A stretch of DNA of 8,683 bases from Thermodesulfovibrionales bacterium. GTDB taxonomy: Bacteria > Nitrospirota > Thermodesulfovibrionia > Thermodesulfovibrionales > SM23-35. A program made the position numbers and the translations under genes. Location of the stretch: positions 1 through 8,683 of the forward strand of contig JAGVMY010000148.1 of the NCBI GenBank assembly GCA_020053565.1, given 5' to 3'. Shown in pieces: positions 1 to 6,583 of the stretch (its first letter is position 1; each line of letters opens with the position of its first letter). The notes beneath the pieces were generated by a model. That model was not told the DNA's origin, searched no databases, and saw nothing but the letters and a program-made list of their open reading frames with translations.

Positions 1-2316
1 AGGATAATTTCCAACTTTGCCAACAGTGATGCATCAAAAAAATCTGTAGGAGATATTCGTCCCCTCAATGATAGGGAGAATATTGAGAGAAGGCTCAACC
101 AGATTCATGAGATAAGAAAGATTGCTCATGAAGGCAACCCCCTCAAGCTATCCCCATTTTTAGATATATCTGACCTTATCGTGAAGATAAAGCCTGAGGG
201 AGCTTTTCTTGAGGCCTCTGAACTTTCAGGCTTTGCGCCTTTGTTACACATTGCGTCAACCATATCACTGCAGATTAAAGAAAGATTTGATCTTCCTTTT
301 CTAAGAGAACTCACCAATCACCTCACAGGACATCCTGATATTTTAAGCATACTCAATAAATCAATTGATAGCGAAGGGAATATCCTTGACACAGCATCGC
401 CGATACTCTCTGAACTGAGAAGTCAGATAAGGAGACTCGAAGTCAGAATCATAAAGAAACTCGAAGAGATAGTAAGAGACAATAGACTGTCAATCTTCCT
501 GCAAGACGATTTTGTTACAAAAAGATCCGGCAGATGGGTCATTCCTGTCAGGATGGATTCAAAAGGGCAGGTGCCGGGTGTAGTCCATGATGTCTCAAGG
601 TCAGGTGAGACCGCATTTATCGAACCTCTTTCCATCATTCATCTTGCGAATGAACTGGAAAATCTTATTGCCGAGCAAAAAGCTGAGGAGATACGAATCC
701 TTAAAAATATATCTTCAAAAATGAGAGGTGTGATTGATCAGATTGATGCTGAGTTTCACACTATTATTTATCTCGATATGCTGAATTGTATTACACAATT
801 CGCTGACATGCTCAAGATGGAGACACCACAAATTAATGATTCAAATGATATTTTTCTTGTGAGAGCAATACACCCACTCCTGTTCCTTTCATTCCAGAAA
901 ATGGGTCATACACAACAGGTGGTCCCACTGGATATCCAATTGGGTGGTGATAATACGGTGATGGTTATTACAGGTGCAAATGCAGGAGGAAAAACGATTG
1001 CAATGAAAACAATTGGACTCCTTCTGATTATGGCGTTATCAGGAATGCCTGTCCCTGCTGACTCTCTGTCAAGTCTTCCTCTTATTCATAATCTTCTCAT
1101 TGATATAGGAGATGAACAATCAATAGAAACCAACCTTTCCACATTCTCTGCACATGTATCACACATCTCGGAAATCTTGCAAAAAGCTGATTCAAAAACA
1201 CTTATCCTGATTGATGAGCTTGGCACTGGTACTGACCCTGACGAAGGGGCTGCACTTGCATGTGCTGTGCTTAAAGAGTTAAGAAAGAGCAATGCGCTCA
1301 TATTTGCGACCACACATCTGACTGCGATAAAAGGATTTGTACACCAAACAGAGGGGATGATGAATGCATCCATGGAATTTGATCAAAATACACTTACTCC
1401 GCTATACAGTTTAAAGGTTGGAGAACCTGGCCAGTCTTATGCCCTTGAAATAGCAATGAGGTATGGTTTGCCAGATAATATCATCGCTTCTGCAAAAGGA
1501 ATGCTCGGAAGCTTAAAAGTAGAATTCGATAACCTTATAGCCGATCTGAATGAAAAAAGAAAACAATATGAACATTCGCTTCATGAACTCCAGGGGCAAC
1601 GGTCAGAAGTAGAGAGAAAAAACAAACTTCTCGACAAGACACTGTCTGAGACAGAAACCCGCCAAAAAGAGATACTCGCAAAGGCATATAAAGATGCTTC
1701 TGAAATTCTTTCAGATACAAAAAGGCAGATGTACGCTCTGCTCGATGAGTTAAGGAAAAAAGGCAAAGAAAAAATCCATGAGAACATAAAACAGGTTGGC
1801 CGCATGCAGCAGTATGTTTCCGAAAAGCTCATGGAATACGACAACGATACAGCCGCTCCTTCAATAGATACAATAAAAGAGGGCGACATCGTATTTGTAA
1901 AATCACTTGGTTTTGATACATCAGTCATGGAAGTTATACAGAAACGTAATCGTTTAAAGGTCATGGCCGGGAATAGAGAGATTGAAGTGCCTCTCTCGGA
2001 TGTAAGTTTTAAGAGGGGCAAATCTGTAGAAGTGAAAGTTACTCCTACTCAAATTGCTCAAGGAGATGAAACTGTTTCATCGAAAATAAACCTTGTAGGG
2101 TTGAGGGTTGATGAGGCACTCTCAAGACTTGAACCTTTTCTGAATCATGCCTCATTAGCCGGCCTTACTGAAATCATCATTATTCACGGAATTGGTAAAG
2201 GGTTGTTATCCAGAGCTGTGCGAGAGCATTTGAATGGCCATCCGCTGGTAAAGCATTTCAGAAGCGGAATGCCAGAGGAAGGAGGGAACGGAGTAACCAT
2301 TGTCATTCTGATATGA
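1..2316 (+). CDS. mutS2: Endonuclease MutS2 (5' partial)
   Basis: The reading frame is open from base 1, so the gene starts before the window. Aligned from memory with B. subtilis MutS2 (about 785 aa), about 16 residues are missing; 771 codons are present. MutS2 is a cytosolic ATPase-nuclease that acts on branched DNA to suppress recombination, and in Firmicutes it also rescues collided ribosomes. Counting from the first codon here, the core and lever region comes first, then the ABC ATPase with Walker A GANAGGKT (325-332), the conserved DIGDEQSIE stretch, and Walker B LILIDELGTGTD (401-412). A charged coiled coil (about 505-600) and a KOW-like stretch follow, then a C-terminal Smr domain (about 696-771) with HGIGKG (729-734). 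The usual LDLR nuclease motif of Smr reads INLV (696-699). The GTG at 181 lies inside the conserved N-terminal domain and is not the start. The gene converges on the minus-strand genes that follow. The family assignment is secure. Confidence 0.96.
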   Translation, partial: RIISNFANSDASKKSVGDIRPLNDRENIERRLNQIHEIRKIAHEGNPLKLSPFLDISDLIVKIKPEGAFLEASELSGFAPLLHIASTISLQIKERFDLPFLRELTNHLTGHPDILSILNKSIDSEGNILDTASPILSELRSQIRRLEVRIIKKLEEIVRDNRLSIFLQDDFVTKRSGRWVIPVRMDSKGQVPGVVHDVSRSGETAFIEPLSIIHLANELENLIAEQKAEEIRILKNISSKMRGVIDQIDAEFHTIIYLDMLNCITQFADMLKMETPQINDSNDIFLVRAIHPLLFLSFQKMGHTQQVVPLDIQLGGDNTVMVITGANAGGKTIAMKTIGLLLIMALSGMPVPADSLSSLPLIHNLLIDIGDEQSIETNLSTFSAHVSHISEILQKADSKTLILIDELGTGTDPDEGAALACAVLKELRKSNALIFATTHLTAIKGFVHQTEGMMNASMEFDQNTLTPLYSLKVGEPGQSYALEIAMRYGLPDNIIASAKGMLGSLKVEFDNLIADLNEKRKQYEHSLHELQGQRSEVERKNKLLDKTLSETETRQKEILAKAYKDASEILSDTKRQMYALLDELRKKGKEKIHENIKQVGRMQQYVSEKLMEYDNDTAAPSIDTIKEGDIVFVKSLGFDTSVMEVIQKRNRLKVMAGNREIEVPLSDVSFKRGKSVEVKVTPTQIAQGDETVSSKINLVGLRVDEALSRLEPFLNHASLAGLTEIIIIHGIGKGLLSRAVREHLNGHPLVKHFRSGMPEEGGNGVTIVILI

Positions 2317-2654
2317 TTAGACTGAATTATTTATAGGTAAAAACAGGATTTGACCCATCAGACACTGTCAAGTAACTTGTTGACTTCTTCATCAACTCCG
2401 CAATTCTCGAATCGCTCATAGACTGTTTGTTACCCTACTACTGTTCAGTTCTATCAAATTCAGGGAATTGCTGATTTCCGGTTGAAGTGAGCATGTAACG
2501 GTATCAAGGTTTACGAACTTGGCAAAGCCAAGTTAGGCGAAACGAAGTGAAGCCGTAAACTCTGTGTTATCTGCCGTTGCGGGCATTTTCCCTTTCTTAA
2601 TTCTCAATTCACACAAGATGCGACCCTCTTCTCTCTCCTTTTTTATCCCTATTC
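2317..2654. other. Intergenic region between mutS2 and the secreted-protein gene
   Basis: No convincing gene is visible. Positions 2317-2490 hold only very short open frames and no clear terminator for mutS2. Positions 2491-2586 are occupied by a structured palindrome (listed separately). The remainder, 2587-2654, is pyrimidine-rich 3' flank of the minus-strand secreted-protein gene. Confidence 0.6.
2491..2586. repeat. Structured palindrome A with GCAGATAAC arm
   Basis: Imperfect palindrome with near-matching outer arms GCATGTAACGG (2491-2501) and CCGTTGCGGGC (2574-2584). Inside is a second stem GTTTACG/CGTAAAC (2509-2515 and 2554-2560). Inside that is a perfect 8-bp hairpin AACTTGGC-AAA-GCCAAGTT (2516-2534), followed by a GGCGAAACGAAG-type spacer. 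On the minus strand its right edge (2566-2586) reads ATGCCCGCAA, then GCAGATAAC. The same arm recurs in inverted orientation at 3038-3059 on the other side of the secreted-protein gene. The structure is seen directly; its function is unknown. Confidence 0.75.
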
Positions 2655-3014
2655 TCACTTGCCGATAGTAAACTTCACTTTATTCTCGCCACAGTCAGAC
2701 TTCACCCAAAAAACATGAGAGCCCGCAGGCAACTTATGGACGAACTGCACACTTGTCTGGTCATAGAACGTTACGCTTCCTACAGCAGGTCCTCCATCGA
2801 ATCCCCATTTAACGCTATGAGAACCACCGCCACACGTAACGCTAAAGCTTGCCGTGAAGTATGCAGACTTAAGTCCTACCGGGACCGGATCAGTAATTGG
2901 GTAACTCGCTCCATTGATCGGGCAGACAATGTTAACTTTAACTTGGTCAGCATAAACAGCAACTGCGGAAAGAAACAGAACGAAGAACAAACTTAAAATA
3001 ACTTTCTTCATCAT
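2655..3014 (-). CDS. Small secreted beta-rich protein of unknown function
   Basis: This 119-residue protein is not recognised as a member of a named family. Residues 1-22 form a classic signal peptide: MMKK, a hydrophobic core VILSLFFVLFLSAVAV, then VYA before DQ, so cleavage is expected after residue 22. The mature part of about 97 residues alternates short hydrophobic and polar stretches. It is rich in Gly, Ser, Val and aromatics, has no long helix, and has three cysteines (31, 61, 108). It looks like a single small Ig-like or carbohydrate-binding-type beta sandwich, but that is inference. Start choice: AGGAGG at 3026-3021 lies 6 nt before the first ATG (3014) and 9 nt before a second ATG (3011), so either could be used. 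The gene sits alone between two inverted structured repeats and upstream of an IS110 element, which suggests a mobile cassette or accessory gene. Confidence 0.8.
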   Translation of the reverse strand: MMKKVILSLFFVLFLSAVAVYADQVKVNIVCPINGASYPITDPVPVGLKSAYFTASFSVTCGGGSHSVKWGFDGGPAVGSVTFYDQTSVQFVHKLPAGSHVFWVKSDCGENKVKFTIGK

Positions 3015-3030
3015 ATATCACCTCCTTTTC
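3015..3030 (-). promoter_or_regulatory. Unusually complete Shine-Dalgarno sequence
   Basis: On the minus strand the leader reads AAAAGGAGGTGATAT just before ATG. AAAGGAGGTGAT is 12 consecutive bases complementary to the general 3' end of bacterial 16S rRNA (ATCACCTCCTTT), far beyond the usual 4-6. This implies very efficient ribosome loading on the small secreted-protein gene. Confidence 0.8.
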
Positions 3031-3037
3031 TTTTTCC

Positions 3038-3231
3038 ATGCCCGCAATGAGCAGATAACGGGACGGGTCGGCGAAAACCCGACGAAGTCGGGTTTTGGGC
3101 GTAGCCGTTGACCCTGAGATAGGCGGCGTCGCTATGCTTAATGAATGCCATTTTATACATTAATGACCTTTTTAATTTATACGGCTACGACTTCTTAAAG
3201 GTCGCCTTTAGGCGACCCGCCGACCCGCCCC
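3038..3231. repeat. Structured palindrome B with GCAGATAAC arm
   Basis: It begins with ATGCCCGCAA and GCAGATAAC (3038-3059), the inverted partner of the arm at 2566-2586. A 14-bp arm GGGACGGGTCGGCG (3060-3073) pairs, with one mismatch, with CGCCGACCCGCCCC (3218-3231). Between them lies a perfect 10-bp hairpin AAAACCCGAC-GAA-GTCGGGTTTT (3074-3096), then GGGCGTAGCC and an alternative closing stem GGGTC/GACCC (3065-3069 and 3110-3114). A second hairpin GGTCGCC-TTTA-GGCGACC spans 3200-3217. The element folds into several arms. No coding potential is seen. Confidence 0.72.
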
Positions 3232-3265
3232 GATACACGGTCGAGCGTAGCGATGACCGTGTATC
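3232..3265. repeat. Perfect 11-bp inverted repeat with GAGCGTAGCGAT loop
   Basis: GATACACGGTC (3232-3242) and GACCGTGTATC (3255-3265) are exact reverse complements around a 12-base loop, GAGCGTAGCGAT. The loop carries the GCGTAGC motif also present in palindrome B (GGGCGTAGCC), suggesting a REP-like family with variable stems and a conserved loop core. There is no U-tract, so it is not a typical terminator. Confidence 0.75.
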
Positions 3266-3312
3266 TCGTTCACAAACGAACCTCTATTTCGCTTTTTGTC
3301 CGAATTTGGGAT

Positions 3313-3337
3313 GATATCCGAACCTGTTTCGGATATC
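3313..3337. repeat. Perfect 10-bp inverted repeat near the IS110 3' end
   Basis: GATATCCGAA (3313-3322) and TTCGGATATC (3328-3337) pair exactly around CCTGT. The repeat lies about 70 bases beyond the transposase stop codon, so it may be the palindromic target flank of the element or part of its right end. Which of the two applies cannot be decided without comparing copies. Confidence 0.65.
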
Positions 3338-3405
3338 CCACCTATAGATTTCCAGTTCTAATCTACACCATTATTACTTTTTTGTGAAGCGTGAACTTCA
3401 GTCAA

Positions 3406-4590
3406 CTATACGCACTCCTCCTTAAAATAAGCTCTCTTTGATAACATTGCAAAGATAACCCTTATGAGCTTATGAGCCGTTGCAAACACTGCCTTCTTAA
3501 ACGGTTGTCCATCGTTTCGCCTTTTCAAGAAATAATTTCTGAATACAGGATTATGATGAATAACGCTGATCGTCATGAGCCATATAACTCTCCTGAGATG
3601 ACGATTTCCTCTCTTGGATATCCTGCTTGCGCCCTCATATTTACCTGACTGATACACCGTCGGGTCAATACCCGCAAATGCAATCAAGTTCTTGTGCGAA
3701 GGGTAATTGCCGATCTGCCCGATCTCTGCCAGCATTGTCGTTGCCGTCTCATTGTTGATGCCGTCAATGGAAGTTACGATCCGCAGATCATCCACAATCG
3801 TCGATTCGCAGTACTTTGTAAGCGCCTTGGTGAGTTCATCACGTCTTTTTTGAAGATGTAGAAGCGTCTCAATCTTCCCTGAAAGGATTAGCTCCTTTGC
3901 AGGACTTACCGTTGCAATCGATGTGCGAGCCACTTCTATAAGTTCCTTCGGGGTGAACCTTAGCCGGCAGCTGCACGGCTTCTCCTTTAGTGTTTTTTCA
4001 ATAGCACTTGGCTTTGCCGTGCTCACAAGACGGGCAGAAGGAAACCGCTGAATGAAATGCAGCATCACTTTAGTAAGAGGATTGGTCATGGCCGCTAACT
4101 CGGGAAATGTCGTCTGTAAAACCCGCTGTATCTCCACCTTCACTGCCGATATTTGATGGCACAGAGATTCTCGCTCTCTGGCCATGTCCCGAATATCCTG
4201 CAGATCCTGAGAAATGGCAAGTTGTGTTACTGAGTCCTTGTGCGCAAGAATAAACTGGGCTATGGTTCTTGCGTCCTTCTTGTCTGTCTTTGTTTTTCTC
4301 AACGAGAGCTTGGCATAGTTTGCAATAAGAAGCGGGTTTATAATGAAGGCCTTGATCCCTTTTGCTGAAAGAAACGAATACAGATTAATGTGATAACATG
4401 CTGTAGATTCCATTGCAGCTATGATGTTTCCCGAAGTGCCGCCATTTGATGCAATTGTCTTTAGAAGTTCAGCAAACCCCGAACCATCCATGTCAAAGGT
4501 TAGGTCAAAACAACTTCTGCCACCTTCTTCGATACCATGGGCAGAGGACCTGTCCTTTGCAATATCGATTCCTACATAAATCGTACCCAT
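3406..4590 (-). CDS. IS110-family DEDD transposase
   Basis: This 394-residue recombinase appears intact. The N-terminal RuvC-like DEDD domain has D9 in VGIDIAKD, E61 in AAMESTAC, and D103 and D106 in KTDKKDAR. A coiled-coil linker rich in Arg, Glu and Lys follows (about 130-160 and 240-260). The C-terminal IS116/IS110/IS902 domain (about 270-390) begins at TSIDGIN and has LIAFAGIDP, then YQSG and SRISKRGNRHLRR (322-334). A serine here (S325 is my best candidate) would be the nucleophile that acts with the DEDD site. Start choice: AGGAGG (4602-4597) lies 6 nt before the ATG at 4590. In the best-studied relative, IS621, the protein uses an element-encoded bridge RNA that pairs separately with donor and target DNA. 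The RNA candidate lies immediately upstream. No frameshift or internal stop is seen, so the element could be active. Confidence 0.95.
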   Translation of the reverse strand: MGTIYVGIDIAKDRSSAHGIEEGGRSCFDLTFDMDGSGFAELLKTIASNGGTSGNIIAAMESTACYHINLYSFLSAKGIKAFIINPLLIANYAKLSLRKTKTDKKDARTIAQFILAHKDSVTQLAISQDLQDIRDMARERESLCHQISAVKVEIQRVLQTTFPELAAMTNPLTKVMLHFIQRFPSARLVSTAKPSAIEKTLKEKPCSCRLRFTPKELIEVARTSIATVSPAKELILSGKIETLLHLQKRRDELTKALTKYCESTIVDDLRIVTSIDGINNETATTMLAEIGQIGNYPSHKNLIAFAGIDPTVYQSGKYEGASRISKRGNRHLRRVIWLMTISVIHHNPVFRNYFLKRRNDGQPFKKAVFATAHKLIRVIFAMLSKRAYFKEECV

Positions 4591-4619
4591 ACAATACCTC
4601 CTCTCTTTGTTCAGGATCA

Positions 4620-4762
4620 GACAGGGTATGCCTCCAAACCAATCCTCCCGCGTAACGAGGGTTCAGTCACCCAATCAACTTATCATGGTTTAAGGAGGCA
4701 GGGAACAGACTGTAGCAAGGGCTCACTTAGCCCAGGAAGTACTAAGCTCTCCTGCCTTTACC
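4620..4762 (-). ncRNA. Candidate bridge RNA of the IS110 element
   Basis: Read on the minus strand, the leader makes two consecutive domains. Domain 1 has stem AGGCAGG (4757-4751) with CCTGCCT (4702-4696), two unpaired internal-loop strands, and a terminal hairpin GGGCT-AAGTG-AGCCC (4733-4719). Domain 2 has CCTCC and AAACC (4698-4687) with GGTTTGGAGG (4640-4631), again enclosing loop strands and a hairpin GGGT-GACTGA-ACCC (4672-4659). The stems share three bases (CCT, 4698-4696), so those pairs compete. Two internal loops, each capped by a hairpin, is the bridge RNA plan (target-binding loop, then donor-binding loop). The pairing is seen; the function is inferred from the family. The exact ends are unknown. 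Confidence 0.6.
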
Positions 4763-4810
4763 CTATTACTTATATACCACATTTGAATGTAGGAGGAAGA
4801 ACTTAATGCA

Positions 4811-5049
4811 GGGCTGAAACTTTTCAAATTGAGGAGTACTATGTGTACTTGAGAACCTACGATATTTTGCAAGAAGTGAAGATTATTAGACGCAATCGTT
4901 ACTGTCTTTGCTGCTACCACTGATTATATTTACTCAAATGATATAGCTTTTTTGACCCAATTTCAATAGTTCTATACTCAAAATAGTTAATAAAAAACTT
5001 TTTTTCAAGAAAAAGTTGTAACTTATCAGTAGTGGTATGAAATATATAA
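4811..5049. other. AT-rich spacer between the IS110 left end and rpoD
   Basis: No supported gene is visible. A minus-strand open frame here has a GTG start, no ribosome-binding site and runs into the IS leader, so it is not called. The spacer holds the rpoD terminator (4991-5017) and presumably the left boundary of the insertion sequence. Confidence 0.6.
4991..5017 (-). terminator. Rho-independent terminator of rpoD
   Basis: On the minus strand AACTTTTT (5017-5010) pairs with AAAAAGTT (5003-4996), and the transcript runs on into TTTTTTA. The stem is AT-rich but perfect, sits about 33 bases past the rpoD stop codon, and is correctly oriented. Confidence 0.6.
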
Positions 5050-6483
5050 TTAAGCGGTATTTAAGACCTTTAGTGCTCTGAGTCTCTTTGGATTTTTGAG
5101 TTTTCTCAGTGCTTTTGCCTCTATTTGTCTTACCCTTTCACGTGTAATAGAAAAGTGTCTCCCCACTTCTTCAAGTGTATGGTCTTTATCAAATCCTATA
5201 CCAAATCTCATTCTTATAATTTTCTCTTCCCTGGGAGTTAGCGTATTAAGAAACCTCAGTATATGCTCGGTGACATTATTTCTTTCCGTATCAGAGTATG
5301 GGGAAGGACTATCTTTATCACTAATGAAATCCTCGAGTTTTGAATCTTCATCTCCTACTGGAGTTTGAAGAGCTATCGGGTCCTGTATCGCCCTAAATAC
5401 CTCTTCGACTTTTCTCGTTGATACTTCCAATCTTTTGGCAATTTCTTCTTTGCTCGGTTCTCTTCCAAGCTGTTGTGTTAATTCTCTGGACACTCTGCTA
5501 ACCTTGTTATAAAATTCCATCATATGTACAGGAACTCTGATAGTCTTTGTCTGATCAATTAATGCCCTCGTTATTCCTTGTCTTATCCACCATGTTGCAT
5601 AGGTGCTAAATTTGAATCCCATTTTATAGTCGAACTTATCTATAGATTTCATAAGACCGATATTGCCTTCCTGAATGAGGTCAAGAAAGGAAAGACCTCT
5701 TCCGATATAATGCTTGGCAAGATTGACTACTAATCTCAGATTCCGCGTTACCAATTCATTCTTTGCTTCACTAATAAGGGTTCTTGCCCTGGTTATTCTC
5801 TCCCACTTTACTTTCAATTCATCAATCTTGATCCCAACCTCTGATGTAACTCGCTTATACTCATCCTGAACTTCTTTTGCAATGGTATTCAGTTGTATGG
5901 AATTGATATCTTGTTTCCTTTTTTGATTTATTATTTTTTTTACATCTTTTAAAGTCCCATACCTTGCAATCTTTCTCTCTGCAATTTCTATTGTTAGCAT
6001 AAGATTGTCAAGCACTTTCAAACTCATTTCCAAAGCTTCATTGGTTTTTTCTTCCTCTGAATAGTCCAAATCTTCTTCGTCTTTACCATCTAACCTCGCT
6101 TCGATTTTCTTGTATAAAGGCAGTGCTGTAGCTATCCCTTTAATAATCTCTTTTCCTTCTTCTAAATTTTTCGCAAGCTCTATTTCTTCATTCCTTGTAA
6201 GTATTGTAATATTCCCCATCGAATGGAAATATGTTTGAACAATGTCCTCAGTTTCATCATGTTCCTCTTCATCCTCTGAAGCTAAGACTTCTTCTTCGGC
6301 AGTGTCAGTCTCCTGTTCATCTACAACTTCAATGCCCATATCGTGCAGAAGGTCCATAAGTTCTTCTAACTCTTCCTGGGAAAAATATTCCGGGGGAACA
6401 GCATCATTTATCTCATCATAAGTAAGTTTTCCGCGTCTTTTGCCTATTTCTATAATCTCTTCAAAAATATCCTTTTCGTTCAA
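5050..6483 (-). CDS. rpoD: Primary RNA polymerase sigma factor RpoD (sigma-70)
   Basis: This 477-residue protein directs RNA polymerase to housekeeping promoters. Region 1.1 (about 1-55) contains IGKRRGKLTYDEINDAVP. An acidic linker (56-80) follows, then region 1.2 (81-115). A shortened non-conserved insert (about 116-235) explains the length against 613 in E. coli. Regions 2.1-2.4 (about 238-320) include NLRLVVNLAKHY, LDLIQEGNIGLMKSIDKFD and YATWWIRQGITRAL. The -10 recognition residues equivalent to E. coli Q437 and T440 are kept as Q302 and T305. Region 3 spans about 320-400 and region 4 about 405-470, with helix-turn-helix TLEEVGRHFSITRERVRQIE. The start is TTG at 6483: AAGGAG lies 6 nt upstream and no ATG or GTG occurs in frame before an upstream stop. 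It is not next to dnaG here; its upstream neighbour is infC, 100 bases away. Having region 1.1 argues for the primary sigma factor, though a second group 1 paralogue elsewhere cannot be excluded. Confidence 0.95.
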   Translation of the reverse strand: MNEKDIFEEIIEIGKRRGKLTYDEINDAVPPEYFSQEELEELMDLLHDMGIEVVDEQETDTAEEEVLASEDEEEHDETEDIVQTYFHSMGNITILTRNEEIELAKNLEEGKEIIKGIATALPLYKKIEARLDGKDEEDLDYSEEEKTNEALEMSLKVLDNLMLTIEIAERKIARYGTLKDVKKIINQKRKQDINSIQLNTIAKEVQDEYKRVTSEVGIKIDELKVKWERITRARTLISEAKNELVTRNLRLVVNLAKHYIGRGLSFLDLIQEGNIGLMKSIDKFDYKMGFKFSTYATWWIRQGITRALIDQTKTIRVPVHMMEFYNKVSRVSRELTQQLGREPSKEEIAKRLEVSTRKVEEVFRAIQDPIALQTPVGDEDSKLEDFISDKDSPSPYSDTERNNVTEHILRFLNTLTPREEKIIRMRFGIGFDKDHTLEEVGRHFSITRERVRQIEAKALRKLKNPKRLRALKVLNTA

Positions 6484-6583
6484 AGCGTTCTCCTTAAAAT
6501 AAGCATATTTGATATAACACGAAAGAACCTAATGCTAATCTATTATCATAGAGTGAGCGAATCCAAAAAACCTATCAAGTGAC

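Larger units (their letters stand above)
3340..4810 (-). mobile_element. IS110-family insertion sequence (ends approximate)
   Basis: The element comprises the transposase gene at 3406-4590, an upstream structured leader (bridge RNA candidate, about 4620-4762) and a short downstream end. IS110 elements lack terminal inverted repeats and long target duplications, so the exact ends cannot be read from one copy. The limits given are estimates: the right end lies between 3338 and 3405 and the left end between about 4763 and 4985. A structured RNA upstream of the gene places it in the IS110 group rather than the IS1111 group. The element sits between the rpoD terminator and a run of palindromic repeats. 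Confidence 0.6.

Noticed and set aside
181..183. GTG as the start of mutS2
   Set aside because: The same frame is open to base 1 and already encodes the conserved MutS2 N-terminus before this codon, so the true start is outside the window.
1581..2021. 146-codon minus-strand frame inside mutS2
   Set aside because: It is an antisense shadow of the coiled-coil coding region with Ser/Phe/Leu-biased composition and no start signal.
2330..2440. Short minus-strand ATG frame of about 30 codons after mutS2
   Set aside because: It has no clear ribosome-binding site, an in-frame stop shortly upstream and no resemblance to a known protein; possibly a decayed fragment but not supportable.
2491..3110. 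Canonical integron attC sites
   Set aside because: The ends contain AAC and GTT in the right places, but the flanking bases do not fit RYYYAAC or GTTRRRY, and no integrase is in the window.
3060..3340. CRISPR array from the run of short repeats
   Set aside because: The repeats are palindromic hairpins with different stem sequences, not identical direct repeats with regular spacers, and no cas gene is present.
4723..4920. 65-codon minus-strand frame upstream of the transposase
   Set aside because: It has a GTG start, no ribosome-binding site and no recognisable sequence, and it overlaps the structured IS leader.
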